This document shows positions 21,629-31,900 of a stretch of 64,000 nt of DNA, in pieces (positions within the stretch are counted from its first letter, which is position 1; every line of letters begins with the position of its first letter). Position numbers and translations under genes: made by a program. Origin of the DNA: Alligator mississippiensis. Taxonomy: Eukaryota > Chordata > Crocodylia > Alligatoridae. The notes below the pieces were generated by a model. The model did not search any database. It was not told the origin of the DNA and saw only the letters and a program-made list of their open reading frames with translations. The stretch spans positions 40,035,892-40,099,891 of the forward strand of contig NC_081835.1 of the NCBI RefSeq assembly GCF_030867095.1, read 5' to 3'.

Positions 21629-22945
21629 GGCTGTGTAGCTCAGTCAGTTGGAGTGGTGTCAATAACACCAAGGCTTCAGGTTTGCTCCCTGGTTAATTAG
21701 ATTGGGGGTGGGTTGGGCAAAACACAGCTCACCAACTGATTGGATCCAGCCCACTGGCAGGCACCCACCAATTAATTGTCTTTGGTCCCACTCATGGCTG
21801 CCCCTGCCACAATCTGCATGGGGCCCCGTCTTGAGGGTGCCAGGCCCTCCAGCAGACAGCTTCTGAGCAGGGCTGCAGCTGCCCAGGGAACTGCTGGGCT
21901 CCCCTAGCCTCCAGCAACTCCTCTTGTCCCTGCTGCAGTGCTGCCAGCAGCAGGTGGGGAGGGGAAATTGTAGCACTGAGTGGGGTGGGGTGGGCTCTGC
22001 CTGCAGCTTGCTTTGGTTCTGCTCGTGCCAGGAGGGGGAGCATGTGGATGGAGGGGGTGGGAGTGTGAAGTTGCTCAGCGGTTCACAAAGCCCCAGTAGA
22101 CAGGCACAGGACAGGCAGGAGGTTGGGAGCAGGAGCGAGAGCTTAGTGCTGAGCAGGCACATGAGATACAAGCAACAGAAGCAGAAGCCAGTGCCGGCTC
22201 AGTTGCAGCCCTGCTGGGCAGCTGTAGGACAGAGGCTAAGAGAGCCCGTGGTGCCAGGCTTGTCAGCTCCCTGCCCCCACCCCAGATAGGGGCTTCAGTG
22301 CGCTGCAAGCCAGGCAGGCAGTGCCTATCTCCTTTCCCCTCCCCGCAGAGGGGCTGGGCTGAGCCATATCACAAAAAGCAGGCAGGGGGAAGCCCCCCGC
22401 AACCCATGCACACCACAGACATGCACCCACACCCCCTCACACCCCACCATACACCCACACCCTGACCCCCACCATATCCACAAACATGTAACACCTCAAC
22501 CATACTTACTACACATCCCACACACCCCTCCACACACCCCTGCACCCCACCATACCCACACATGCACCCACCCCACCTCCCACCATACCCACATGCACCC
22601 AGCAGTCCCACACACATCCCATACCTATACCCCCCCCCACAGCATACCCCCCACACACTCCCCCACATAGTATACAAGCAACCCCACCTCCCCCCCACCC
22701 AAAAGGAGTACTTCCTGGGCAAGGGGAGAGATTTCCACTGGTGAAGGTCAAGGGTTAGGGGCAGGACTTCTGGTCACAAGAGGGTGACCGGGGGTGGGGC
22801 ACATGCCAAGGGGCAGGGCTACCCTCGCAGCCCTCCACACCTCACCAAAACATGTTAAGCGGCCCTCCAGCAGAAATAATTGCCCATCCCTGGATCAGAT
22901 GATCTCTGGAGATCCCGTCCAGCCTTACTTCTCTAACCTTTATGA
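21629..22945 (+). mobile_element. tRNA-Ile-headed SINE with CR1-like tail, split by a hAT
   Basis: The head (21629-21695) follows tRNA-Ile: A-box region TAGCTCAGTCAGTTGG, anticodon arm GGTGTCAATAACACC with anticodon AAT (21661-21663), and a B box GGTTTGCTCCC. Beyond the hAT, 22893-22945 reads GATCAGATGATCTCTGGAGA then CCAGCCTTACTTCTCTA, a CR1-type 3' end. A tRNA-Ile head plus CR1 tail is a known SINE design in birds (TguSINE1, from memory), so LINE-tail-driven mobilisation is likely. The alternative is an isolated tRNA pseudogene next to an unrelated CR1 tail. Confidence 0.65.
21703..22892. mobile_element. Non-autonomous hAT inside the SINE
   Basis: The left end TGGGGGTGGGTTGGGCAAAAC and right end AATAATTGCCCATCCCTG form degenerate inverted repeats of the GGGGTGGGCAA type common in vertebrate hATs. 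Flanking octamers AATTAGAT and GATCAGAT agree at 6 of 8 positions. No transposase. It includes a CACCC-rich minisatellite (22385-22690). Confidence 0.7.
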
Positions 22946-23014
22946 CCCTTATTGACACTTTGTAGCCATGCTCTAACAGCCAACAATGCACTGCAGCTAT
23001 AAAAGCAGCTCCGA

Positions 23015-23687
23015 CCCACAAAGCAGAAGTGATTTATTATTGAAACACAAATGGAAGAAACATCCCATGTTACACTGAAGAATACAAAATACTTAGAAAA
23101 CTCTGAAATCCACCCTGTCCAGAAAGTTTAAATTGGCACATCACCTACCGCTTCCTATGATCCCTCTCCCTCCCTTGCTGAGCACACATGCATATTGCAC
23201 ATCTACTGCTCTGGCTTGCAGACCTGGAAGGATAGGTGCTTATGCAAATTGCCCCAACAAGTCTTAGCTGCAGAGGATTTACAAGGGGAACTGAAACTGC
23301 CAGTGGAGGGGCTCATGAAGAGCCACATCTGCTCAGCCCCTAAGAGAAATTTGGTTCTCAAAAACTGATGTTTGGCAAGACAGAATCTGGAACCGCCGAG
23401 TGGGAGACTTCTAAGTGCACAGCTAGGTAAAGGGCAGTGAAGGGACTCAGGGCCATCAAGCAGCTGCACTCACATGCTCATTTTCTATTTGCCAATTTCA
23501 AGAGGTCCAGCCTGGAGACAGGCGCTCCAGGCAGGGACGCTGCATCTTGTGGAGCAGAAATAAGCACAATCCTGTCAACAGTAAGAAGTAATGAAGGAAT
23601 GAGATGCCAGACAGTCAGTCCTGGACAGAGCTGCGGCCTCCTCCAGCTCGGCTCGGCTCGGCTCGGCTCGCTGCCAGCCTCTCGCGG
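23015..23687 (-). other. BRK1: BRK1 3' untranslated region with poly(A) signal
   Basis: Downstream of the BRK1 stop codon on the minus strand is a gene-free stretch that ends near an AATAAA hexamer (reverse complement of 23033-23038). The distance from stop to signal is about 650 nt. A GGCTC pentamer array (23646-23670) lies within it, close to the stop. The 3' boundary is inferred from the hexamer only; no transcript evidence is available. Confidence 0.6.
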
Positions 23688-24545
23688 CTATGTCAGAGTT
23701 TCACCCTTTGTCACCTGACGAGAGAGGACAGGCGGGTCAGCGCGGCCCTCCCGCCCGGCGGCGCAAGCCAACAGGTCTCCAGCTCTGCGTGTCGCCGGAG
23801 GCCGCCCCGCCCTACTCACCCGGGCCTCGATGTACTCGATCCTCCGCTCCAGCGCCGTCAGCTTCTCATTCAGCGTGGCCAGGCGGGAGCGGCACGACAT
23901 GTCTGCGGACAGGAAGCAGCGATCAGAGCCGCCCGCCCCGCCCCGGCCCGGCCCGCCCGCCCCGCCCCGCCGGCCCCGCCCTGACCGAAGGAGTTGAGGA
24001 AGTCCGCGATCTTCTTGATGGAGCTGGTGATCACCTCGATGTACTCGCGGTTCGCCCAGTCCTGGTGAATCTCCCGCTGCACTGGGTCCTCCTGCACCGA
24101 CATGGCCGCACCGACACCTCACTGCGCCTGCGCGCCGCCACTGCCGACTCGGCGCCTGCGCCTGCGCACCGCCCCGCCCCGTGGTCCCGCCGTCAGGAGC
24201 CGGGCGGTGCCGGCTGCGCCCGGCCGCTGCGCTGGAGGGAGGGAGCGGGGAGAGGCCGCGGGGAGCCGGGGTCGCGGCTCAGCGGGCACCACGCGGGTCC
24301 CAGCGGGGGAGCGGGGAGACGCCCTCCTCCAGCCCGGGTTGCGGCAAAGCGAAACAGCAGCTTCGGCCAGCGAGCGGCTACCGGCACCAGCCGCTTCTTT
24401 CTCCGCCCTCCCCCACTCAGCGCCGGGCAGCGGCCCTGCCGCCCCCTTAGCCGGCTCCGGCGGGTCCAAGTGTGGCCCCCGGTGACCTGCCCCGAGTGGC
24501 GCTGGCTCGCCCCGGTGCTCCGTGCTCCCATCAGCGCTGGATTTG
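23640..24545. promoter_or_regulatory. CpG island covering BRK1 and its promoter
   Basis: Base composition changes sharply to very GC- and CpG-rich sequence compared with flanks on either side. The island covers all BRK1 exons and about 440 bp upstream of the ATG. Immediately upstream of the start are two NRF1-like palindromic motifs (TGCGCCTGCGCG at 24123-24134 and a related run at 24152-24168) and a GC box (CGCCCCGCCCC, 24170-24180) suited to Sp1-type factors. No TATA box is seen, which fits a housekeeping promoter. Long open frames here on either strand are GC-driven and not genes. Confidence 0.85.
23688..24103 (-). CDS. BRK1: BRK1, small subunit of the WAVE/SCAR actin-nucleation complex (complete, 3 coding exons)
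   Basis: The product is the smallest subunit of the WAVE regulatory complex, which relays Rac signals to Arp2/3-driven actin branching in the cytoplasm. Coding exons are 24103-23986, 23902-23820 and 23714-23688. They encode 75 residues, the standard family length, from [19 protein letters not shown] to a C-terminal TKGETLT. The middle carries the helical segment [13 protein letters not shown] and then the coiled-coil region [20 protein letters not shown]. The Asp codon after NSF is split across intron 1, and both introns are GT-AG. The start is the only ATG upstream of the conserved [11 protein letters not shown] block. The introns are only 83 and 105 bp and extremely GC-rich. From memory the human protein starts MAGQED, so residues 2-3 differ. 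A retrocopy is ruled out by the introns. The gene lies head to tail downstream of FANCD2. Confidence 0.97.
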
Positions 24546-24603
24546 TTTGCCATCGGGTTGCCCACTGTCTTCCCTGTGAAATCTTTCACAGCCACCTCTC
24601 CTC

Positions 24604-25480
24604 CTAAGTAACCGTGTCTGCAAATGCTGCTTTATCATCACTCCGTTTTCATTCGGGAACCAGCATCAAGCCTTATAGCTTCCTTCTGCCATGCCGACAC
24701 TTCAAGCTGGTTGCGTCTCCTAGCTGATTTGTGACCCCTGGCAATAATTTGCCTCTCACCCTTGTCACTATTTAGCATCTTCAGTAGTCTCTTCTGTGGG
24801 CTCTTCTGAGAAGTTTTTTTGGAATTGTCACTATGCAACATCAGCTGGTTTCCTTTTCAGTTCTGCTGTACTGACAGTCTGAGAATTCAAAGCAGTTTCT
24901 GAATCCATTTTCCTTTACAGACTCTTTATGTATTGTGCTCTACCAGGTATTGTGTTCAGTGTTAATTGTAATCTCAGACACCTCCTCCATCTATCTGTAT
25001 AGATATGGCGTCCATTGCTGTAGTAGGTCTGTGCCCTAGTGTCTTTAATGCACTTACTTTGCATACCATTGTGAGACTAGCAGTGTCCAAACCCTGCTTT
25101 GTAGAGGCAAAAGGAGACTTGCACGTGGGTCTTATCTAACGCATGGGATAGAACCTATTCTGCTGCAGACTAGCATTCTCCCAAGAAACCATCTTCCCCA
25201 GTGGGTGGCAAAAAGGCTCATATAGCTTGAGCAAGCAGCCACCATTTTCTCTCTATCAAAATCTTGATCTTTTACTTCATTTTCACAGATTAAAAAAAAT
25301 AGGTTGGGGTAATTTCAGAGCATCTGGTAGGTAGCAAATTGATGCCTCTGCCAGCTAAATTCTGGGAAATGACATTTACCTAAGAGCTGGCAGACTCCAC
25401 TGAGCCATAGGGCTGCTAATGGCAAGCTCTACTGCCAAGGTGAACTTCATGCTGTAGTCATCTATTCACTGATATCACAT
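24604..25480. other. FANCD2-BRK1 intergenic interval
   Basis: About 0.9 kb of non-repetitive-looking sequence between the end of the CpG island and the FANCD2 poly(A) signal. In human a small antisense gene, FANCD2OS, lies near this position. I see no convincing open frame for it here on the plus strand. Confidence 0.6.
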
Positions 25481-25862
25481 GGCCAAAGGCAGGAATTTCA
25501 ATTTTATTCAATAAATTGACAAACAAGGTAATTTTTTTGCAGAAAAACTAATTTGAAAGGTAAAGAAGAACTTATGGGAAACAATTGGGGAAATCTGGAG
25601 GCAAGAACAACAGAAATGTACATATAGGCTAGACATTCATAGTGCCTAGGTATAAAACTCAGATAAAAAGCAACATCAAGGCACCTAAACTTCATTCTAT
25701 GCAAACTTGGCTGGAAGCTGTCTTGACTTTATTGCTGCAGAATGTACCCAGGCCATTATGAGAATGCAGCCTCTAAACCATGGAGTCTATCAGCTGTGGC
25801 AGGTGCAGACTCGAATGGGGAATACTGAGCATCTATTCCCTGGTAAACACATGGGGATGCTG
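25480..25862 (-). other. FANCD2: FANCD2 3' untranslated region
   Basis: Follows the FANCD2 stop codon. An AATAAA hexamer on the minus strand (reverse complement of 25503-25508) lies about 355 nt after the stop and is the probable poly(A) signal. The open frame in this stretch has no similarity that I recognise and is untranslated sequence. Confidence 0.65.
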
Positions 25863-25943
25863 TTAGTTTTGGGAGGTCCCTTCATCATCCTCACTGCTGT
25901 CATCATGTTCAGTTTCACTCTCGCTCCCTGAAACATCTTTCTC
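25863..25943 (-). other. FANCD2: FANCD2 terminal coding exon
   Basis: Encodes the acidic tail [20 protein letters not shown] and ends SQN-stop (TAA at 25865-25863). Acceptor TTTTCCAG. The human tail EKEQDSDESYDDSD is similar in character and position. Sequence after the GEEI exon varies between species, so an additional small exon cannot be excluded. Confidence 0.85.
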
Positions 25944-28900
25944 CTGGAAAAGGCAAGAAATATTTAGAGAAAGAGCTGGGTGTGACCTTGGGAAGTATAG
26001 ATAGATCAAATAAAAGTCCTAGATGATTACTAAAATATCATCTAGAAATGTAAATATTCATACAAAACAGAACTCAAATGTCTGCTCCTATGGTGTCATA
26101 ATCATGCATGGTTCATACTTGATCCATTGTTGTGCATCATTTGTTCCATCAACAAGTAAGTATAACCCTGAAGGAGCACTGGAAGATCCCTTGCATTTTC
26201 ACTCAAGTGGCACACCTTGCACTAACCCAAATCAGTCTCTAACTCACTAGCTTTTTTCAGTATTTTCAAGCGGTTTGGGCAGTACTATGAAGGGTCTACG
26301 ATAGCTGCAAGGCATACAAGCTGGCTACTGACCCAGAGTGGAGGAAATGGATGTGGCACGGAGTGTGTAGGGAATCAGTCATAAAGGTGTGTGACTCAAA
26401 GGGACATATAGAAGATTCTTGCTGTTTCCAACCACGGAGGAGTAGGCATTGCAGTGCTGACTGGGACAGAAGATGCTCTAAGGGAACCCTGTTGAGAACC
26501 TCTGCTGGCTGCTGGAAAGATAATGTGCTAGAGAGAACAGATCATGCAGAGGAATAGGTGTTGGTAAGGCTCAAGGTGCAGGTGCCTTGCCCGGTGGTAC
26601 TCAGGCCATGTACTGGAAAGGATTGCTTGAAAATACTGCTGGAGAAAAGGAGGTGAAAGGAGGTGGCTTCCAGGACTGGGAGAAGGGTAGAGAACTTGTC
26701 CCAAGCACCAGGACTCCCAGGTCAGATATGGGGAAGGTACATAAGAAACTAGTGGAGGGGTGATGCAGCACAAGCTGCTAGAGCCAGTGTGGGAATGGGT
26801 TTCCCCAAAAGTGAGATGTAGGCAGTAATCATGACCTGGGTGACAGATAGGAGTGGTTCAATCTTTTGGCATCTTCATCTCTAACTTACACATTTCCTAG
26901 AGGATATGCCCTGATACTTTCTTTGTTCTGGCTCTCAAGACCCATTCCAAATAGGCAGAGAGCTTCTGCCTTTAATAGGCAAGCTATAGCTAGAGTCTCT
27001 TCATCTCCTATTTACCAGGAAAATGACTGGGCAAATGACGTAGTGTCTGAGTTTCAGTTCCCCTGGACTTTCATTAGCTTGGCCCCAGTCACTTGTGCAT
27101 CCTCTGCAGGATGCATCTACCTGACTCTACCCTTCCTATCCTGCTCATGACACAGGACAAGGCCCATTCTGTCTGAAGTGCTCAAATTATTAACAGATCT
27201 CAGGGATTTGCTGATATGAGTAATGTTCAGGGACCCATGAAAACAATAGGCACTTGTCTCTAGAAATACCTTGACAGGATCTTCTTTGGGTTGCTGGTTG
27301 TCTACACCCTCTTGGTCACTCACTTCAGAAGACTGAGACAGGATCTCTTCTCCCTGAATTAAATGCAACATCTACTTTTTATCTGGTTGGTTTTTTTTGT
27401 GGATCAGTCATGACACTCTCCTACTGAAATGAGTATTGCTGTGCAGCAATTTTTGTGCAGGAATTAGCTTCCCTTTCATTTCTCTTCCAGGGCATGGAAA
27501 AAAAATGGCCAAGGTTAGCCTCTTTAATATTAATGTGAACTGTTGGTGCTTAGGGGCCGCCAATAGGTTACCATCTTTCCTCTTCTTTGTAGGCCAAAGT
27601 CCCTGTCTTCAACAAGACACAAGCAAGGAAAGAACTGGTCAGGCCCCTAGCTACCCAACATTATCAAACTAGAAACTGACTAATAGCTGTGTCTCTAGGT
27701 GACATCTCTTGCAGAGATGGCCATTTATAATGAGAGACATCATTAAATGTGATCATAGTATTACATATTATGCAGAAGAATGGCATACACATGAGTCAGA
27801 ATGAAGACTGTATGAGAAAAGCAACTGTTGGCATTTTCTGACTTTCCCGATCATGGAACCTGAACAGTCTTACCATTTTTCCAAAATAATCCAATGTATT
27901 TTACAAGTTTTTCAATTTTGTCTCAGGATGTGACCAGATGTACATGTGAACTGCTTCAATTTTTGTTTTCATTTGAAGTGCTTCTAAATGTGGAGTGCAT
28001 GACTATTATACAGACATACAGCTCCCTCCCAGCTAAAGTGCCTAAAAATGTGCCAGAACTGATGGTATTGCACTGCTCAATAGCTAGGAGTGGCTAGCAA
28101 GTAAGAATCTCTTTCAACCATGATCTGCAGGAGGCACGGGGTGGGGGGTGGGGCGGGGGGAAGGGGCAAGTTAATTAGCGAGCCATACTAATTAAATGTG
28201 CCCAAGTGTCATGTGTATCAGCATCCCCCACACTGAAAAATGGTGCTGGGGCACTTTGAACTAAAGCTCATTGAATGAGCTTTAGTTCAAAGCACCCCAC
28301 CGCCATTTTTCAGCGTGGGGATGCTGATATATACATGACACTAGTCTGCTGAAGTGCGTTTATTTCTGTGCTCTTGACACAGTGGATTTGCAGCATGTGG
28401 GAGCCAGCTCCCTGTACGTCTATAGGAGCCCCAGGATTCCCTAAAGACTTAGAAGGAACAGCTGAATGGCAATGTCAGAATCTTACACAACCAATGACAG
28501 AACCTCCAAAGTTCTGTGCTGGGCTTCCTGTGACTGCAGGGCTGGTTAGTTTCATATGCACTGCATTCCCAGTAACAGTAAAGAATGAACCCCTACTATC
28601 TCCTCACTCCACAATCTCTCATGGAGGAGCACTACAGAGTACTGGGTGTGCTCTCCAGCACATGGCAGCATTCACCTACCTTGTTGTGTTCAAACACTTC
28701 TGCCAGAGGCAAATCACCAAAATGAGGGTGCCAATAGAGAAGCAAGTGGTAACTAACATCAGGAAGCTGGCAACCCTCACAAGCCTCTGGTTTGTCACCA
28801 ACCAGTTTGGTGTAAGCAAATCCATGGCTGGATTGATGATCCATGTGGTGGGCCATGCCATCCGGAAAGTGCTGGTGTCATAGTTCCTCTGCCTATCCAA

Positions 28901-31900
28901 TCTACAGGATTTGTCCATATGGAGTTTCCAAATTATATCAGGGTCAGTGATGACACTAACATTCCTATCCTGTGTGTAGTGAACCATGGCTTGCAGCACA
29001 CTAACCACAAAGGCTACTTCATGCTATATGGTGTTACAGACAACTGGGGCCCATTGATGCACCTGCCCACTGGGTAGTCACACAAGGGCCATGATGCCAG
29101 TCTTTTAAGAACTTCAGATTGGTACCCCTGATATGAGAAGCTTTGGCCTATACTGTTCCAAGAATACAGCTGGAAGGGGTGATTATCTTCTACTGTGTGG
29201 AGACCTGGCCTACCTGCTCTTTTCAGGGCCTATGAAGCCCTACACCAGAAACCTGGATGCCAGGGAAGAGTTATTCAATTACTGGCTGAACAGCTACTGG
29301 ATAACTGTGGAGGGCATCTTTAGGTTCCTCAAGGTAAGGAGGAAAAAATGGGGGTGGCCTAGATGCTAGCAAGTAGTCCCTGCCACAGATGGTAACTTTC
29401 AGCCTGTATGGTCCAAAATGTCCACAATGCCAGGGGTGAGACCTTCACAGATGTCTCAAGAATTAAGGGCCCATAGGCAGGCAAGCTAGTACCAGGCCCT
29501 AGAGATCAAATCTCTTGAACACCACAACCCTGGACAATGAGAGGATGAACACAAAGTATTTAGGTGAGCTATGTGGACAAATTGGAGAGTCCAGTGGAGG
29601 GCAATGAAAATAGGGGGCTGGGGCACATGACTTCTGGGGAGAGGCTGAGGAAACTGGCCATATTTAGTCTGGAGAAAAGAAAACTCAGAGGGGATTTAAT
29701 AGCAGCCTTCAACTACCTTAATGCTGGTTCCAAAGGGGATGGAGCTAAACTGTTCTCAGTGGTGGCAGATAACAGAACAAGGAGCAATGGTCTCAAGTTG
29801 CAGCAAGGGGAGTTTAGGTTAGATATTAGGAAAAACTCTCTCACTAGGAGGGTCATAAAGCACTGGAACACATTACTCAGAGAGGTTGTGTACTCTCCAT
29901 CCTTTGAGGTTTTTTAACTCAGCTAGACAAAACGTTGGCTGGGATGATCTCTTTAGGGATTATCCCGCTTTGAGCAGACTAGATGACTTCCTGAGGTCCT
30001 TTCCAACCCTAATTTTCTATGATTTTATGATTGTGTGTGGATGGTCACAAGCAGGGCAGGGTCTGTGACTCCAGTACATCTCCTGCTTGGCAGTAATGTT
30101 AGGAAGAGGGACTCACCAGGATCCTCCTGTCCTTCCTGGGGCCACTCCTCAGCCAAGATTTGGGCTACAGGCTCTTGATGGTCCTGCTCTTTGTCACTGG
30201 CTCTGGGTCTACCCCAGAGTTGGAGATTAAGTGCAACTCAATAGAGTTAATACTTGTACGGATCCATGAGAGTTCCTTGTGGTAAGCACACACAACCCAA
30301 TTAACATGCGACCTTTGTTTTAGCTCAGAACTAATACCAGTTCTGGTTTTGTCCACAACAGATCTCTGCTGTGACCCACTCATACACACCCTGGTTTTAG
30401 TGGTTTTTCCCGAGAGTACTGTTCCATGCTTCACTTTTTGTGGAGGGAAAGGAGGGCCAGGATCTCTGCTTGTCTCTAGCTAGTGAAGCATTTAACAGAT
30501 GCAGACATTTTTTGGTGCAGGTCATCAGTATGGTGCGAAAATAAGTACTCAAAAATGTTTGGACAGCACTTAAATTTCTGGGGTGGTGCTCCATAAAATG
30601 GTGGCTACAGTGCACATTGGCCCCTAGCATTTAAAACCTGAGGTCACAAGTGAGACAGAATCTGAGACTCCAGGGCAGCAGAACTGGGACCGAGTCACAG
30701 GAAGTCAGCCTGCAGAGCCAGGGAATGATAGGAAGCAAAATGGGATGCCAGTGGGCTGACCAACAACCTATGTAAGATTAGAACAAATACAACTTAAAGC
30801 ACTTCAGAACGAATGCGTTTCATATGAGGTCATTTTCATATGGTTCAGACTGATTTGTAGTATGGTACCATGCATCATTTGTCCTTTCATTTTCTATAGG
30901 CTTTTAAGGTACTTACTTGATTGCTACAAATGCTGTCTGTCCATGCCCTCAATGTGAAATATGATTAGAACATATCTAAAGCAAAACAAAGCACTACTCT
31001 GCTGGACTGATAATCCTCACCTGCAGGTCTCTGTTTTTGAGGATGCCCACCCAGAATGCTTCCTGGCAGTGGTTAAAGGCCAGCATTGCTTTCACTCGGT
31101 ATACAAACTGCTCCAGTGTTTTCTTCAACAAAGGCACGTGATTGGTCAGTCCTACATCTTGGTGAATCTAAATTTAAAACAAATGCACACACAATCAAGT
31201 TACGTAAGTTAAATCTTACTAGTTAAAATCTAGGAAGTAGGAGCTTTTGGTGTAAAAAAAGCCAAGATGTATATGTAAGCATTGTAGTTATTCTCACGAC
31301 AATTTGAACAGTTTATCCAAAGTTGTATTGGTCAGCAATCTTACACTAACAGGAATGGAAGCACCACAGGGCATGTCCAGATGAGGCCGCATATGTGCCT
31401 CTTGCCACATCTCAAAGCAGTTTGAGACATGACAAGAGGCACGCTAGGAGCAAAAAAATGTTCCCCGCACTGCGTATTTGCAGCACAGGTTTAAAATTTG
31501 ATAGCTGAATATCCAGGTATCAATCCCCCGCCCCCCTCACGAAAAAAGCAGGGCAGGGCACGGTCCAGGACCATGCCTGGATAACTGGAAGCTCGGGTCC
31601 TCCACAGAGATGCTCTGGTAGCCGGCCAGAATGTCTCTATACCTGCCCCTTGCCCAATGCTGCAGCATGCTGCCTGCCCATGCAGAGCAAACAGTGATGC
31701 AGGCTGCAGCGACCTGGACCTGGGCTCCATTCCAGGTAAGTAGAGGATGCAGGGGGCTGTGAGGCACCATGGCGGGGGGCAGCTCAGGAGGAGTGGGTCC
31801 CCTGCCTGCATGCCTCTCACAGGGCCCACATGCATTCCCTGCACAGCTCACTGGCAGCAGCAGTGGCCATCAGGGTACTCAGGGCCTCCTGGCACAGCCC

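Noticed and set aside
22369-22751. Gly/Cys-rich minus-strand frames suggesting a keratin-type protein
   Set aside because: They come from a CACCC minisatellite inside a hAT; no start context or conserved ends of a corneous beta protein.
1-23000. Search for VHL exons downstream of BRK1
   Set aside because: VHL follows BRK1 in human, but no VHL-like segment was recognised between 1 and 23000; it may lie farther away.
23690-24607. Long open frame (305 codons) on the plus strand over the CpG island
   Set aside because: It is antisense to BRK1, driven by GC content, with Pro/Arg/Ala-rich composition and no domain.
28632-29008. Minus-strand frames over the Harbinger relic
   Set aside because: Shadows of the plus-strand transposase, which has the recognisable motifs.
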